A DNA stretch of 64,000 bases, from positions 62,001-126,000 of the forward strand of contig CAMOER010000003.1 in the NCBI GenBank assembly GCA_946612455.1. The letters are read 5' to 3'. The position numbers and the translations under genes were made by a program. The notes beneath the pieces were generated by a model. It was not told where the DNA came from, ran no database searches, and saw only the letters and a program-made list of their open reading frames with translations. Below, in pieces: positions 23,350-32,480 of this stretch (its first letter is position 1; each line of letters opens with the position of its first letter). This DNA is from UBA3305 sp002373555. Its GTDB lineage: Bacteria; Bacillota; Clostridia; Lachnospirales; Lachnospiraceae.

Positions 23350-24543
23350 TCAGGCCTTCAGTTTCCTGCAGACTGCCGCAAGATCCGCCGTGCTGCCGGT
23401 CATTTCCTGTATTGCGTAAGCCCGCTTCCGGGGCTTTAAGCCTTCTTCGGGATCGGTGAAGATGCCGAAATAGACTTCCGTCAGTCCGCCGATCTGATTC
23501 GATTCGATTCCGCCGCGCTTCAGCATCGCATTTTCATTCAGCAGGCGGAAATTGTGCAGTGTGCGGACATACGGCAGATCCTTCGCGATCCGCAGCAGGC
23601 TTTTGTTGTATTCCGCATACCGGGCCTCTGTCTCCGGATCGCCGAGATCCGTAAAGCCCGCTTCCGTCAGGATCGCCTGCTTGTGGCCGTCGCCGTATTT
23701 CTTCATGACTTTGTAGGCGGCATCGTTGTAGCTCTTCCAAAGCTGGTCCGGTTCGCCGACATTCAGGAACAGATCCGCGTCCGGGACATCTTCGTTGGTA
23801 AATACATAGGGATGCCAGGCCAGGATGTCGAAGTAGTCGTCCGTATTGTCGGACCAGAACTTTCCGCTCTTGATTCTCTGATATACCTTGTCAAAAGTCC
23901 ACGCGACGCCGTACATCACCGGCAGATAATCCGGCATGTCGCCGCCGAGCCCGGGGGTAGAGAGAGCCGGCGAAAAGGAGGCGACGAGCGCATCGGGATT
24001 GGCGCTGCGGATCCCTCGGGCAGAATAATACATCATGTCGACGGCAATATCCATCTTTTCATCCGCGGTGAACGGTCTGCTCATATCGGAATCCAGGAAC
24101 CCGTCCGGATGCAGGAAGGCGTTCAGGTTCCATTCGTTGCCGACTTCCCAGATCTTTACTTCCGGAAATGTCTCTGCCATCGTATGCCAGGAGGTTTCCA
24201 GCATTTCGAGTGCCTGCATGTACAGGCTGCCCGGCGTCAGATCGCGAGCCGGCATGGCATGGCCGGATCGCTGCAGGCATCCTTCCGGCAGGAACCATTC
24301 ATGGCTCATGCCGGTGACTTCGATATCGAGTTCTGCCGCTTTGGCAAGCAGGGCCTTGTGAAGCTTCACTTCCTCCGCATTCGGTGTGACCGGATCGGTC
24401 AGAAGATCGGTGATATGCATCCAGGAACGGTAGGCATTGCAGCCGAGGGCTCCCACCAGCGCCAGATAATCCGGAGCGTTGATTCCCTGGTCGTGCTGCC
24501 GCTGGATCAGCGGTTCGCCGATGCCGAAAAATCGTTTATTCAT
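23350..24543 (-). CDS. cellulase-like TIM-barrel glycoside hydrolase
   Basis: The 397-residue protein looks like a clan-A TIM-barrel glycosidase (GH5/GH39-like). The acid/base pair is in IWEVGNEWN (Asn136, Glu137) and a likely nucleophile in LTEAGF (E294); FDILAWHPY before it carries the conserved His-Pro-Tyr. No signal peptide is seen. I cannot assign a GH family or substrate with certainty. The start at 24543 follows CAAGGAGA. It is upstream of the esterase in the same direction with the repeat array between them, and belongs by context to the glycan-use cluster. Confidence 0.75.
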   Translation of the reverse strand: MNKRFFGIGEPLIQRQHDQGINAPDYLALVGALGCNAYRSWMHITDLLTDPVTPNAEEVKLHKALLAKAAELDIEVTGMSHEWFLPEGCLQRSGHAMPARDLTPGSLYMQALEMLETSWHTMAETFPEVKIWEVGNEWNLNAFLHPDGFLDSDMSRPFTADEKMDIAVDMMYYSARGIRSANPDALVASFSPALSTPGLGGDMPDYLPVMYGVAWTFDKVYQRIKSGKFWSDNTDDYFDILAWHPYVFTNEDVPDADLFLNVGEPDQLWKSYNDAAYKVMKKYGDGHKQAILTEAGFTDLGDPETEARYAEYNKSLLRIAKDLPYVRTLHNFRLLNENAMLKRGGIESNQIGGLTEVYFGIFTDPEEGLKPRKRAYAIQEMTGSTADLAAVCRKLKA

Positions 24544-24663
24544 AGGGGTCTCCTTGTAGATTCTATGGAAACAGTATAACGGATCTGCCGCGCAGAATAT
24601 ATTGAGATTCTGCACAATTTGTTCTCATGCTGCACACCGGGGCGCTGTGAGATAGAATTGTTC

Positions 24664-24707
24664 CCGGCGATGCCGGACAGAAAATGAATTCCGGCGATGC
24701 CGGACAG
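24664..24707. repeat. two 17-bp hairpin-forming direct repeats
   Basis: CCGGCGATGCCGGACAG occurs at 24664-24680 and 24691-24707. Each copy can form a CCGGC/GCCGG stem. They lie in the divergent region between the glycosidase and the ornithine-cyclodeaminase-like gene. Confidence 0.7.
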
Positions 24708-24802
24708 GCGAGGAACAGTAATAATGACAGATTACAATATTCAAAGGGCAGTCTGTATGGTATTGTAGAAGTGATCAAATCTGTACGGGGAGGACATGGG
24801 AA

Positions 24803-25780
24803 ATGCTGATTCTGAACAAAGAGGAAATGTGGCAGGCGGTCACGCTTCCCGAGGTGATCGAAGCCGTGGAAGATGCATTTGCGATCCATAAAAGCGGCTG
24901 GTTTCATATGCCGGACCGGATGGTGGCGGAGCAGAATGGTGACAAGCTGATGTACATGCCGTGCTTTCTGGATTCCGTGATCAGTACCAAAATGCTGGCG
25001 GAATTTCCGGGCAATCCGGCAAAAGGCCTTCCGTATCTCTCCGGGCTGGTCATCCTGAATGACCGGGAGACCGGCGCGGTGAATGCGATCATGGACGGCG
25101 GGACGCTCACGGCCATGCGGACCGGCGCGGTGGGCGGCTGCGGCGTGAAATATCTGGCGCCGGAAGATGCTTCGCGGGTCGGGCTCGCCGGCTGCGGTGT
25201 GCAGGGATTCACGCAGCTTCTCTATGCCTGCGAGGTCCGGCCGATCACGGAAATCCGGCTGTACGATGCCTATAAGAAGGATCTCGGAACGTTCATTGAA
25301 AAGCTGCGTGCGCGGATGCCGGAGAAGAAGATCGAATATATCGTCTGCGGAGATGCCCGCGAACTGGCGGCGGATTCCGACATCCTGATCTCCGCGACCC
25401 AGACCGTGGAGCCGGTCTATCCGGATGATCCGGAGCTGCTCCGCGGGAAGACGTTCATTGCCGTCGGTTCCTGGATCCCGGACAGACGCGAGCTGCCGCC
25501 GGCGGTATCCAGGCTGGTGAATAACATTTACACGGACCTTCCGTATGCGAAGGAAGAAAGCGGCGATCTGAAGATCCCGCTGGATACCGGCCTGCTCACC
25601 CATGACCGGGTAAAATATATCGAGGATCTGATCGCGGATACGAAGGCCGGGCGGCCGCATGAACTCTCGGAGACCAGATGCTTCAAGACCGTCGGCATGG
25701 GCATCTTTGATGCCAGGGCCGGGCAGCTGGTGTATGAGAAAGCGATGGAACGCGGCATCGGCAGGGAAATCGAATGGTAA
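24803..25780 (+). CDS. ornithine cyclodeaminase / mu-crystallin family protein
   Basis: The 325-residue protein has the family layout: an N-terminal dimerisation domain with the substrate-binding Arg/Lys region (MPDRMV, STKML), the NDRETGAVNAIMDGGTLTAMRTGAVGG block, and a Rossmann fold with GCGVQGFTQ (near residue 133). Members include ornithine cyclodeaminase, alanine dehydrogenase and imine (ketimine) reductases. The nucleotide-binding site is clear but the substrate is not. It is 12 bp upstream of the L-serine dehydratase gene, suggesting a shared role in amino-acid catabolism. Confidence 0.88.
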   Translation: MLILNKEEMWQAVTLPEVIEAVEDAFAIHKSGWFHMPDRMVAEQNGDKLMYMPCFLDSVISTKMLAEFPGNPAKGLPYLSGLVILNDRETGAVNAIMDGGTLTAMRTGAVGGCGVKYLAPEDASRVGLAGCGVQGFTQLLYACEVRPITEIRLYDAYKKDLGTFIEKLRARMPEKKIEYIVCGDARELAADSDILISATQTVEPVYPDDPELLRGKTFIAVGSWIPDRRELPPAVSRLVNNIYTDLPYAKEESGDLKIPLDTGLLTHDRVKYIEDLIADTKAGRPHELSETRCFKTVGMGIFDARAGQLVYEKAMERGIGREIEW

Positions 25781-25792
25781 AGGAGGACATAG

Positions 25793-27361
25793 ATGAAGGA
25801 GCCTGTCAGCATTTTCAACGATATTATCGGGCCAGTGATGATCGGACCGAGCAGTTCACATACCGCGGCGGGCGCACGGATCGGATATTTCATCCGGCAG
25901 ATGCTGCACGATCAGCCGGAGCGGGTGACCTTTTCCTTCTCCACGAACGGATCGCTGGCGGACTGCCATGAACCGCAGGGAACGGACATGGGACTCGCGG
26001 GCGGTCTTCTCGGTATGGCGATGGACGATCCGCAGATGACGGACAGCCCGCGGCTCGCGGCAGCGGCCGGCATTGTCATTTCCTATGAGACGAATGATGA
26101 TCCGGCGGACCATCCGAATATTTATGACTTTACCGCAGAGGGCGGCGGCCGGCATGTGACCGGGCAGGCGATTTCCGTGGGCGGCGGCATGATCGAATTC
26201 CGGAAGATCAACGGGTATCCGGTCTCCATGGCAGGCGGTTTTTATGAGACGCTGGTATTCGCGGATCCGCGGGAGAGGGAGCAGGTGGATGCACTGGCCG
26301 CGGAGCTTGCCGCAGCGGGCGGACAGCTGAAGATGCAGGAGTCTGAGAATGGGGAGGAGATACTGTATGTGCTGGAGTCGGAAGAACCCACCGGCACAGG
26401 CGGCCTGAAAGACCGGTTTCCTGCCGTCCGGGACGTGATCACACTGGATCCCGTGCTGCCGGTACGTTCTTTCCATGCATATTCGGGCCTGTTTGACACT
26501 GCGGAGGAAATGTGCCGGATGGCGGCCGAAAAGGATCTGGAACTGTGGGAGATCGCGGCAGCCTATGAAGCGGCCAGAAGCCGGAAGACCCCGGAGGAAG
26601 TATTTTCAATGATGGGCAATCTTGCGGAGATCATGGAACGGACGCTTCTGCGCGTGCAGAAAAACCAGAAGGATTACGCCGACCGGATCCTGGGGCCGCA
26701 GGCGGAAAAGCTGGCGCAGTATGATTCTCCGCTGCTGCCGCCGTTCATCAAAGACATGATCGGCAATATTACATATTTTATGGAGGCCAAGAGCTCCATG
26801 GAAGTGATCATCGCGGCGCCTACCTGCGGATCTTCCGCCGTACTGCCCGGAACCCTGATCAGCGCAGTGCGCAGCCTCGGGTACGGCAGAGAGGCGCTCG
26901 TCAAAAGCCTGCTTGCCGCAGCGGCTGTGGGCGTGATCATCGCAGAACACAGTACCTTTTCCGCGGAGATCGCCGGCTGTCAGGCCGAGTGCGGCGCGGC
27001 ATCCGCCATGGCGGCCGCGGGGCTGGCGCAGCTGATGGGAAGGAATGCAGCGGAAGCACTTGCCGCCGCTTCCATGGCGCTGCAGAACATCATGGGATCG
27101 GTCTGCGATCCCGTGGCCGGCAGAGTGGAGGTTCCCTGTCTCGGGAAAAATGTCCAGGCGGGAATGAACGCGCTGGCTTCCGCCAGTATGTCCGCCGCCG
27201 GATTTGACGCGGTGATCCCCTTTGACGAAGCAGTGAAAGCCTTTGATGAAGCGGGAAGGAAGATCGCGCCGGAGCTGCGGAATACCTGCCGGGGCGGGCT
27301 GTCCGTTACGCCGACATCGCTGGCGATCGAAAGACAGCTGCAGGAGTACGGACACAGATAG
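25793..27361 (+). CDS. sdaA: L-serine dehydratase, single-chain iron-sulfur type
   Basis: The 522-residue protein fuses the beta (about residues 1-220) and alpha (about 235-522) parts of the oxygen-sensitive L-serine dehydratase that turns serine into pyruvate and ammonia. The start has the usual IGPVMIGPSSSHTAAGARIG. The alpha part has APTCGSSAVLPG (Cys near 344), CQAECGAA (about 395-399), SVCDPVAG and VPCLGKN, which provide the [4Fe-4S] ligands and conserved active-site cysteines. AAAGGAGG lies before the ATG, and the gene is closely coupled to the ornithine-cyclodeaminase-like gene. Confidence 0.95.
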   Translation: MKEPVSIFNDIIGPVMIGPSSSHTAAGARIGYFIRQMLHDQPERVTFSFSTNGSLADCHEPQGTDMGLAGGLLGMAMDDPQMTDSPRLAAAAGIVISYETNDDPADHPNIYDFTAEGGGRHVTGQAISVGGGMIEFRKINGYPVSMAGGFYETLVFADPREREQVDALAAELAAAGGQLKMQESENGEEILYVLESEEPTGTGGLKDRFPAVRDVITLDPVLPVRSFHAYSGLFDTAEEMCRMAAEKDLELWEIAAAYEAARSRKTPEEVFSMMGNLAEIMERTLLRVQKNQKDYADRILGPQAEKLAQYDSPLLPPFIKDMIGNITYFMEAKSSMEVIIAAPTCGSSAVLPGTLISAVRSLGYGREALVKSLLAAAAVGVIIAEHSTFSAEIAGCQAECGAASAMAAAGLAQLMGRNAAEALAAASMALQNIMGSVCDPVAGRVEVPCLGKNVQAGMNALASASMSAAGFDAVIPFDEAVKAFDEAGRKIAPELRNTCRGGLSVTPTSLAIERQLQEYGHR

Positions 27362-27373
27362 GAAATCAAAAAT

Positions 27374-27458
27374 GCGCCGGACTGCGAAATGAGGTGCCCC
27401 CAAAAAGTCAGACCAGGAATCTAACGATTGGGGGCCGGCTCATCTTGCAGTCCGGCGC
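27374..27458. terminator. bidirectional terminator stem split by a small insertion
   Basis: GCGCCGGACTGC (27374-27385) pairs perfectly with 27447-27458; A5 precedes and T5 follows. The loop is occupied by a 53-bp element with IS-like ends (27390-27442) that is itself an inverted repeat. It serves sdaA and the convergent GH78-like gene. Confidence 0.75.
27390..27442. mobile_element. 53-bp remnant with IS3-like terminal inverted repeats
   Basis: The left end TGAGGTGCCCCCAAAAAGTC and the inverted right end (TGAGCCGGCCCCCAATCGTT read on the minus strand) agree at TGAG, GCCCCCAA and the following GT-AGA positions. The left end resembles termini of IS3-family (IS150-like) elements. There is no room for a transposase, and no clear target duplication flanks it. 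It is either a nearly fully deleted IS or a miniature element. Confidence 0.45.
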
Positions 27459-27487
27459 TTTTTATATGCATCAGAAAGGCAGGTTCC

Positions 27488-29653
27488 TTAATTGTCCGGC
27501 AGGATCCGTGCAAGGACATCCGGTCCGGCGGAGATGGCCGGTACGGCCTTTCCGTTTTCCGACCGCCAGGAAACGGTAATATCGCCGACAGGCGTGTGTA
27601 CCGTCCCGGAGGCATGTGTCATATATCCCGGCACCGGCTTCACGGAGATCTTTTCATATCCCGGAGCCGCGGGCCGGACACCGAGGATTACGGAAGGAAG
27701 CTCGTAGAGCGCCAGGGCGCCCCAGGCGTGACACTCGCTGCGGGCATAATATTCACCTTCGATGGAGGTCGTGCAGCCGTCCGTGACCATCTTTCTCCAT
27801 TTATCCCAGTATTTATCTGTTTCCGCATACAGACCGGTCTTTTCAAGCGCGCGGAACAGATAGAACGTCATGGCCACGCTGCACTTGGCGGCATCGGGAT
27901 CGGCGGCAGCGGCAAGGAGATTCCGGCGGCCTTCCTCCGGATCCAGGACTTCTGCGAGCACACCGAACACCTGGCAGTGCTGGGAAAGCTCGGGACGAGC
28001 AGGACCGTCGGTGAGCATACCGTCTGCGCTCATGCATTCACGGCGGACCGCTTTTCGGACAGTATCCGCATCATTTCTGTATTTGAAATATCGGTCGGTG
28101 TCGCCCAGATAATTCCAGAGCTCCGCGGCTTTCTCCAGCGCGATGATATACAGCAGGCTTTCCATGGTCAGCGGTCCGTGCAGGCCGGCGGGCGGCATCC
28201 CGGCGGTGTCCATCCACGGCGCCGCCCAGTCGATGAAGGACCAGTGGGGAGACTGTCCGTTCACACCGCCGACTTTTCCGACAAGACCGTCCGCGCGGAG
28301 ATTCGCGGCAAAATAGGAGAGGATCTCTTCAATTGCCGGCAGGACTTCCCAGATCAGCGCCTTGTCGCCGAAATACATCATGTGATCGTGGACCATCATG
28401 ATGTAGTACAGCGAGAAGCCGGGGATGATGTTGTCGTTTACATTCGGATAACTGCAGTTTAAGAGACCGGAGGGGCGCCCGGCGCGGGCAAAATCCCGGA
28501 TCGCGCGCCTGGCCAGCCGGTCATCGCCGGAGACGGCGTAGGTGTACAGGATCTCCGAACGGGTATCCATGATATAGGGAAGCTGTTCATAGAACGGGCA
28601 GTCCATGTAGGTGTCGTGCATGCAGCGGCGGAGCGTGCGCAGGCTGATGTCCCAGACGGGCGCCAGACTGCCGTCGGAAATCGCCGGCATTTGTGTACGC
28701 ACGGTCAGCGGATATCCGGTTTCTTCATATATAAAGGAACCGATCTGCAGCGGTTCGTCCGCGGTCTTTACGGTCAGCCGGATAAAGCGGAAGGTACGGA
28801 ACCAGAACGGCCGAAAGACCTCGTTTTCCAGCCCGTTTACGGTATAGATGTCATGATAACCTTCCAGATGGCCGTTCACTGCATCTGTTCTGTGGGTGCG
28901 GAAGCCGTCACCGGTGTAGCATTCGGCATAAAGAAGATCGATCTGTGATCCGCGGCCGCCGGAGAGTGCGAGCGAAAGATACGCGCACATTTCCTCGCCG
29001 GCATCGAGCACGATCGTTTCTTCGGAATGGGCGGGAATGCTCTTTCCGCGCAGCGCAGGGAATTCGTGCGGGATCTTCTGTGCGAACGGAATGTCCCGGG
29101 GCCGGAGCTTTTCCGGGAGAAGAATGCCCGGCAGTTCTTCGCGAGTGAGCGGAACGGCCGGCTGCGCATTTTCGCCGGGAAGCGATGCCTGCAGCGCATG
29201 TACCTCGTGAATGCAGAGCGGCGCAAAGCCATCTTCTTCGGGCGGGAAGGAAACGGAACGGTCGGTGCAGGCTGTGAAACGGATCGCCGGGAAGCCGTCC
29301 GGCATCCGGAAATACAGGCGCGGGATTCCGGAACGAAAGATGCTGTGATTCCCGAAAGCTGGATCCGCAGGATAATTCAGCAGGATGACGGAGATATGGT
29401 TCTCGCCGGGAACGAGATATTCCGCGATATCTGTTTCGTCAAAATACCGCACTTTGTCATCGCCTTTCAGCGGGCCGGCCTGGATAAATTGATCGTTGAT
29501 AAAGAGCTTATATCTGCCGTCTGCGCTGATGCGCACGGGCAGGGCGTTTACAGTGTTTTCTGTATTTATGGTGCCGCGGAAACAGACCAGCCGGGGCTCT
29601 TTGGCGTCCGCAGCTGTGAAATCCGCAGTTGTATACCAGTATGTTTCAGACAT
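27488..29653 (-). CDS. GH78-like alpha-L-rhamnosidase family protein
   Basis: The 721-residue protein resembles bacterial alpha-L-rhamnosidases. The N-terminal third is beta-rich (FINDQFIQAGPLKGDD is a typical carbohydrate-binding module stretch). The alpha/alpha-barrel holds a DCPFYEQLPYIMDT variant of the family's DCPxRxE catalytic block, followed by CSYPNVNDNIIPGFSLYY and a hydrophobic MMVHDH. A C-terminal beta domain with SRSEC-like ARSECHAWGALALYELPS ends the protein. No signal peptide is present, pointing to cytoplasmic cleavage of imported rhamnosides. The divergent AraC regulator about 500 bp away probably controls it. The variant active-site block makes the exact activity uncertain. 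Confidence 0.78.
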   Translation of the reverse strand: MSETYWYTTADFTAADAKEPRLVCFRGTINTENTVNALPVRISADGRYKLFINDQFIQAGPLKGDDKVRYFDETDIAEYLVPGENHISVILLNYPADPAFGNHSIFRSGIPRLYFRMPDGFPAIRFTACTDRSVSFPPEEDGFAPLCIHEVHALQASLPGENAQPAVPLTREELPGILLPEKLRPRDIPFAQKIPHEFPALRGKSIPAHSEETIVLDAGEEMCAYLSLALSGGRGSQIDLLYAECYTGDGFRTHRTDAVNGHLEGYHDIYTVNGLENEVFRPFWFRTFRFIRLTVKTADEPLQIGSFIYEETGYPLTVRTQMPAISDGSLAPVWDISLRTLRRCMHDTYMDCPFYEQLPYIMDTRSEILYTYAVSGDDRLARRAIRDFARAGRPSGLLNCSYPNVNDNIIPGFSLYYIMMVHDHMMYFGDKALIWEVLPAIEEILSYFAANLRADGLVGKVGGVNGQSPHWSFIDWAAPWMDTAGMPPAGLHGPLTMESLLYIIALEKAAELWNYLGDTDRYFKYRNDADTVRKAVRRECMSADGMLTDGPARPELSQHCQVFGVLAEVLDPEEGRRNLLAAAADPDAAKCSVAMTFYLFRALEKTGLYAETDKYWDKWRKMVTDGCTTSIEGEYYARSECHAWGALALYELPSVILGVRPAAPGYEKISVKPVPGYMTHASGTVHTPVGDITVSWRSENGKAVPAISAGPDVLARILPDN

Positions 29654-29802
29654 TTTTTACCTCCGGAAAAGGCTGTATATCCTATGCCCGGGAGAAAGCA
29701 GGGATACATTCTGCCGGCTGTCAATCAGGAAGATAATAGGATAACGCATACAGTATACCACGCGGAATGACAAAACATATCCGCAATCTGCAGAAAATGT
29801 TC

Positions 29803-29831
29803 TTCTCATGACATGAAATCGCCGCTATAAT
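29803..29831 (+). promoter_or_regulatory. probable promoter of the AraC regulator
   Basis: TATAAT (29826-29831) with a weak -35 (TTCTCA, 29803-29808) 17 bases upstream. Transcription from here would include the 73-bp repeats in a leader of about 320 bases. Confidence 0.5.
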
Positions 29832-29860
29832 GACAGATAGAATGCTTTATCAAAATAACA

Positions 29861-30079
29861 GTATCCGGAAATCCACTCACAGCGAATCAGGATACCCAAA
29901 AGGGCAGAAAACAGGCCTGAAAAGCCGGAAAAGGTATCCTGAAATTCAATCACAGCAAATCAGGATACCAAAAAGAGCAGAAAGCAGGCTTGAAAAGCCG
30001 GGAAAGGTATCCGGAAATCCAATCACAACGAATCAGGATACACCAAAGAGCAGAAAACAGGCTTGAGAAGCCGGAAATG
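29861..30079 (+). repeat. three 73-bp direct repeats, each forming a hairpin, in the AraC leader
   Basis: Units 29861-29933, 29934-30006 and 30007-30079 have identical length and are nearly identical in sequence; a short fourth start follows. In unit 2 GTATCCTGA (29934-29942) pairs perfectly with TCAGGATAC 17 bases later, and units 1 and 3 keep shorter GTATCC/GGATAC arms; a second small hairpin AGGCTTGAAAAGCC follows in each. Because 73 is not a multiple of three, the repeats cannot encode a repeated peptide. They look like RNA or DNA regulatory elements. Confidence 0.75.
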
Positions 30080-30160
30080 GGATCCTGAAACACCTTACTT
30101 GGAAAAAAGGGATACTTCTGCATGAGAGCAGGCATATATTCAGCACGATCAGGGGAAGTT

Positions 30161-31366
30161 ATGGAACAAACGAACAATATCCGCATTCTTTCAAGTGTCA
30201 TCAAAGTCGATATTGCCTATGAATCCGCGGACGGGCAGCTGACGGCCTTCTTCGACAGCATCAGTGACAGCCCGCTGATGCACAGCGCCAATCTCCGCCG
30301 GATGCTAAAGGAAGGCGCTGCCGGGCAGGCCGCGCCGTATCTTCTCGCGGGAGAAGCCGGGACGTATTTTGCAGCGATCCGTACGGTCGGCGGCACCATC
30401 TTCATTGGCCCGATGTGCCATGAAAGGCTCTCGAATATAAAGCTGAAGCAGATGCTGCGGTCTTACGGAGCGGACCCGGAAGGCATGCGCTCTCTTCCGG
30501 TATTCACGCTGCCCCAGATCCGCAACATGATCCTGCTGGCCAATACCGTCGTCAATCAGTCGAATCTCGAAAATGAAGAGCTCCTCCAGCTCAACCGCAT
30601 CATTTTCGGCGATGATTTTAAAAACAGGATCGAGCAGGAATCCTTCATTCTGAAGGAGGAAGAACAGAACGACGGATCCGATGCGACCTACCGTCACAGC
30701 TATCATGAAGAGCAGCTGCTGATGCAGGCGATTCGGGAGGGCCGCGCCGCCGATGCGGTAAGGCTTGCCGAAAATATGGACAATGACAGCGGAAGACTGT
30801 CAGGAAACTACATCCGTCACAGAAGGAATCTCGCGATGATCGGCATCGCCCTCTGCGCCCGGGCTGCCATCGACGGCGGCGTATTCCCGGAGACAGCATA
30901 CCGGGTCAGCGGATACTATATCGATAAATGCGATGCCGCACAGGATCCGGCGCACCTTCTGCATTACCGGAACCGCGCGATCGAAGAACTGACCGGCAGA
31001 GTGGCGGAGAAACTGAACCGCCCCGCCTCGTCAAACTATGTTGAAATCGCGAAGGACTATATAAGGAAGCATTACCGGGAGAAGATCTATCTGGCGGACG
31101 TTGCGGAGAGCCTGGGGATCAGCGAGGGATATCTCTCGCGGCTGTTCCGGCAGGAAACGGGCGCATGCTTTCAGGATCAGATCAATGAAGAACGCGTGAC
31201 CCGCGCAGCGAACCTGCTGCTGTATTCGGAGCTGTCTCTTTCGCAGATCGCGGAGTATGTGAATTTCCCGAACCAGAGCTATTTCGGGAAGATCTTCAAA
31301 AAATACAAGAACATGACGCCGAAGAAATTCCGTGACACGTACCGCAACCGGGAGTCCTTCGGATAA
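30161..31366 (+). CDS. AraC-family transcriptional regulator
   Basis: The 401-residue protein has a C-terminal AraC/XylS DNA-binding domain of two helix-turn-helix units ([19 protein letters not shown] and [19 protein letters not shown], the latter with the family's PNQSYF-K-IFKK pattern and MTPKKFR). The N-terminal 290 residues are not a recognisable cupin; they resemble the sensor parts of AraC proteins found beside glycan-use genes of Firmicutes. It probably responds to a sugar and controls the divergent rhamnosidase and perhaps the wider cluster. The start at 30161 is preferred because AGGGGAAG lies just upstream; an in-frame ATG at 30122 has none. Confidence 0.88.
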   Translation: MEQTNNIRILSSVIKVDIAYESADGQLTAFFDSISDSPLMHSANLRRMLKEGAAGQAAPYLLAGEAGTYFAAIRTVGGTIFIGPMCHERLSNIKLKQMLRSYGADPEGMRSLPVFTLPQIRNMILLANTVVNQSNLENEELLQLNRIIFGDDFKNRIEQESFILKEEEQNDGSDATYRHSYHEEQLLMQAIREGRAADAVRLAENMDNDSGRLSGNYIRHRRNLAMIGIALCARAAIDGGVFPETAYRVSGYYIDKCDAAQDPAHLLHYRNRAIEELTGRVAEKLNRPASSNYVEIAKDYIRKHYREKIYLADVAESLGISEGYLSRLFRQETGACFQDQINEERVTRAANLLLYSELSLSQIAEYVNFPNQSYFGKIFKKYKNMTPKKFRDTYRNRESFG

Positions 31367-31411
31367 GGACGGCGGATGCCGGAAAATCCGCGAAAAACCG
31401 TAATTTCCCTA

Positions 31412-31440
31412 TTGACTGCGGGGATTTCGTGTGGTACTAT
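31412..31440 (+). promoter_or_regulatory. promoter of rpmG-secE-nusG
   Basis: TTGACT (31412-31417) and TACTAT (31435-31440) are 17 bases apart, about 85 bases upstream of rpmG. Confidence 0.75.
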
Positions 31441-31524
31441 ATTTCGGCATGGGACGAAAGTCCTTTTTTAGTGTTGCAAATCATTTTGTGGGCTGAACGA
31501 CCACAAAGAGACGGAGGAAAGATC

Positions 31525-31674
31525 ATGCGTGTAAGAATCACTTTGGCCTGCACCGAGTGCAAACAGCGTAATTACAACGTGACCAAAGAAAAGAAGAACC
31601 ATCCCGAGAGAATGGAAACCAAGAAGTATTGCCGCTTCTGCAGAAAGCATACAATGCATAAGGAGACCAAGTAA
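31525..31674 (+). CDS. rpmG: 50S ribosomal protein L33
   Basis: The 49-residue protein is bacterial ribosomal protein L33 of the zinc-ribbon type: CTECKQRNY and CRFCRKH provide the two Cys pairs, in the usual [12 protein letters not shown] context. It sits in the canonical rpmG-secE-nusG order. The start is the ATG at 31525, after GGAGGAAAG, rather than any upstream in-frame position. The Cys-containing form indicates a Zn-dependent paralog, as opposed to the Cys-less forms used under zinc shortage in some Firmicutes. Confidence 0.96.
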   Translation: MRVRITLACTECKQRNYNVTKEKKNHPERMETKKYCRFCRKHTMHKETK

Positions 31675-31698
31675 TCCGGATCGGGAAAGGAAGCAGCA

Positions 31699-31869
31699 AT
31701 GGGAGAGAGATTTGAGGTATTAAAGGCAGAATTTAAGAAAGTCATCTGGCCCGACCAGAGGACAGCTGCAAAGGAAACCGCCGCCGTAGTATTTACCGGC
31801 GTGGCGCTCGGTGTCCTTCTGTCGATTCTTGATACCATCATCAAGTTCGGCTTGAGCTTCATAATGTAA
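31699..31869 (+). CDS. secE: preprotein translocase subunit SecE
   Basis: The 56-residue product is the short single-span Gram-positive form of SecE, which clamps the SecY channel. It has the amphipathic helix FEVLKAEFKKVIWP with the conserved Lys-x-x-Trp-Pro, and one membrane helix (AVVFTGVALGVLLSILDTII). It lies between rpmG and nusG, with GGAAAGGAAGC as the ribosome site. Confidence 0.95.
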   Translation: MGERFEVLKAEFKKVIWPDQRTAAKETAAVVFTGVALGVLLSILDTIIKFGLSFIM

Positions 31870-31882
31870 ACGGGAGATCAGT

Positions 31883-32401
31883 ATGGCAGAAGCGAACTGG
31901 TATGTCGTACATACCTACTCCGGATATGAGAACAAGGTTAAGGCCGATCTCGAGAAGACCATTGAGAACCGCAGACTTCAGGACGTGATCCTGGAGGTGT
32001 CGGTGCCCATGGAGGATGTTGTGGAGATCAGAGACGGTTTCCGCAAGACCACCCAGAAAAAGATGTTTCCCGGCTATGTTCTGATCAATATGGTCATGAA
32101 CGACGATACCTGGTATGTCGTCAGAAATACCAGAGGCGTCACGGGATTCGTCGGCCCCGGGAGCAAGCCGGTACCGCTTTCGGAGGAAGAAATGGCCCGC
32201 ATGGGCATCGGGAAAGAGACTCTTAAGATCGATCTGGCTGTCGGTGATACCGTCGTCGTCGTTTCGGGCGTCTGGGAAGGCACCATCGGACAGATCAGAG
32301 AAGTCAACGAGAGCAAACAGAGCGTTACCATCGCTGTGGAGATGTTCGGCCGGGAGACCCCCGTGGAACTCGCCTTCACAGAGGTGCGCAAGACAAACTA
32401 A
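31883..32401 (+). CDS. nusG: transcription termination/antitermination factor NusG
   Basis: The 172-residue protein is NusG, which binds RNA polymerase and couples it to ribosomes or Rho. It opens with WYVVHTYSGYENKVK (NGN domain), has MFPGYVLINM and VRNTRGVTGFVGPG, and ends with a KOW domain (GDTVVVVSGVWEGTIGQI). It is 13 bp from secE. Length is standard. Confidence 0.97.
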   Translation: MAEANWYVVHTYSGYENKVKADLEKTIENRRLQDVILEVSVPMEDVVEIRDGFRKTTQKKMFPGYVLINMVMNDDTWYVVRNTRGVTGFVGPGSKPVPLSEEEMARMGIGKETLKIDLAVGDTVVVVSGVWEGTIGQIREVNESKQSVTIAVEMFGRETPVELAFTEVRKTN

Positions 32402-32446
32402 GCAACTATAGACCCGTGGAAGGGGTACCTGCCCCGCACACCACAA

Positions 32447-32462
32447 CAGGCAAGCTTGCCTG
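32447..32462. repeat. 16-bp perfect palindrome before rplK
   Basis: CAGGCAAGCTTGCCTG lies in the nusG-rplK spacer, 19 bases ahead of the rplK start. It may structure the mRNA leader; no function is known to me. Confidence 0.5.
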
Positions 32463-32480
32463 ACAGACAGGAGATTTGAA

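Noticed and set aside
29830..30066. 78-codon open frame across the 73-bp repeats
   Set aside because: The unit length is not divisible by three, so the peptide is not conserved between units; no convincing ribosome site.
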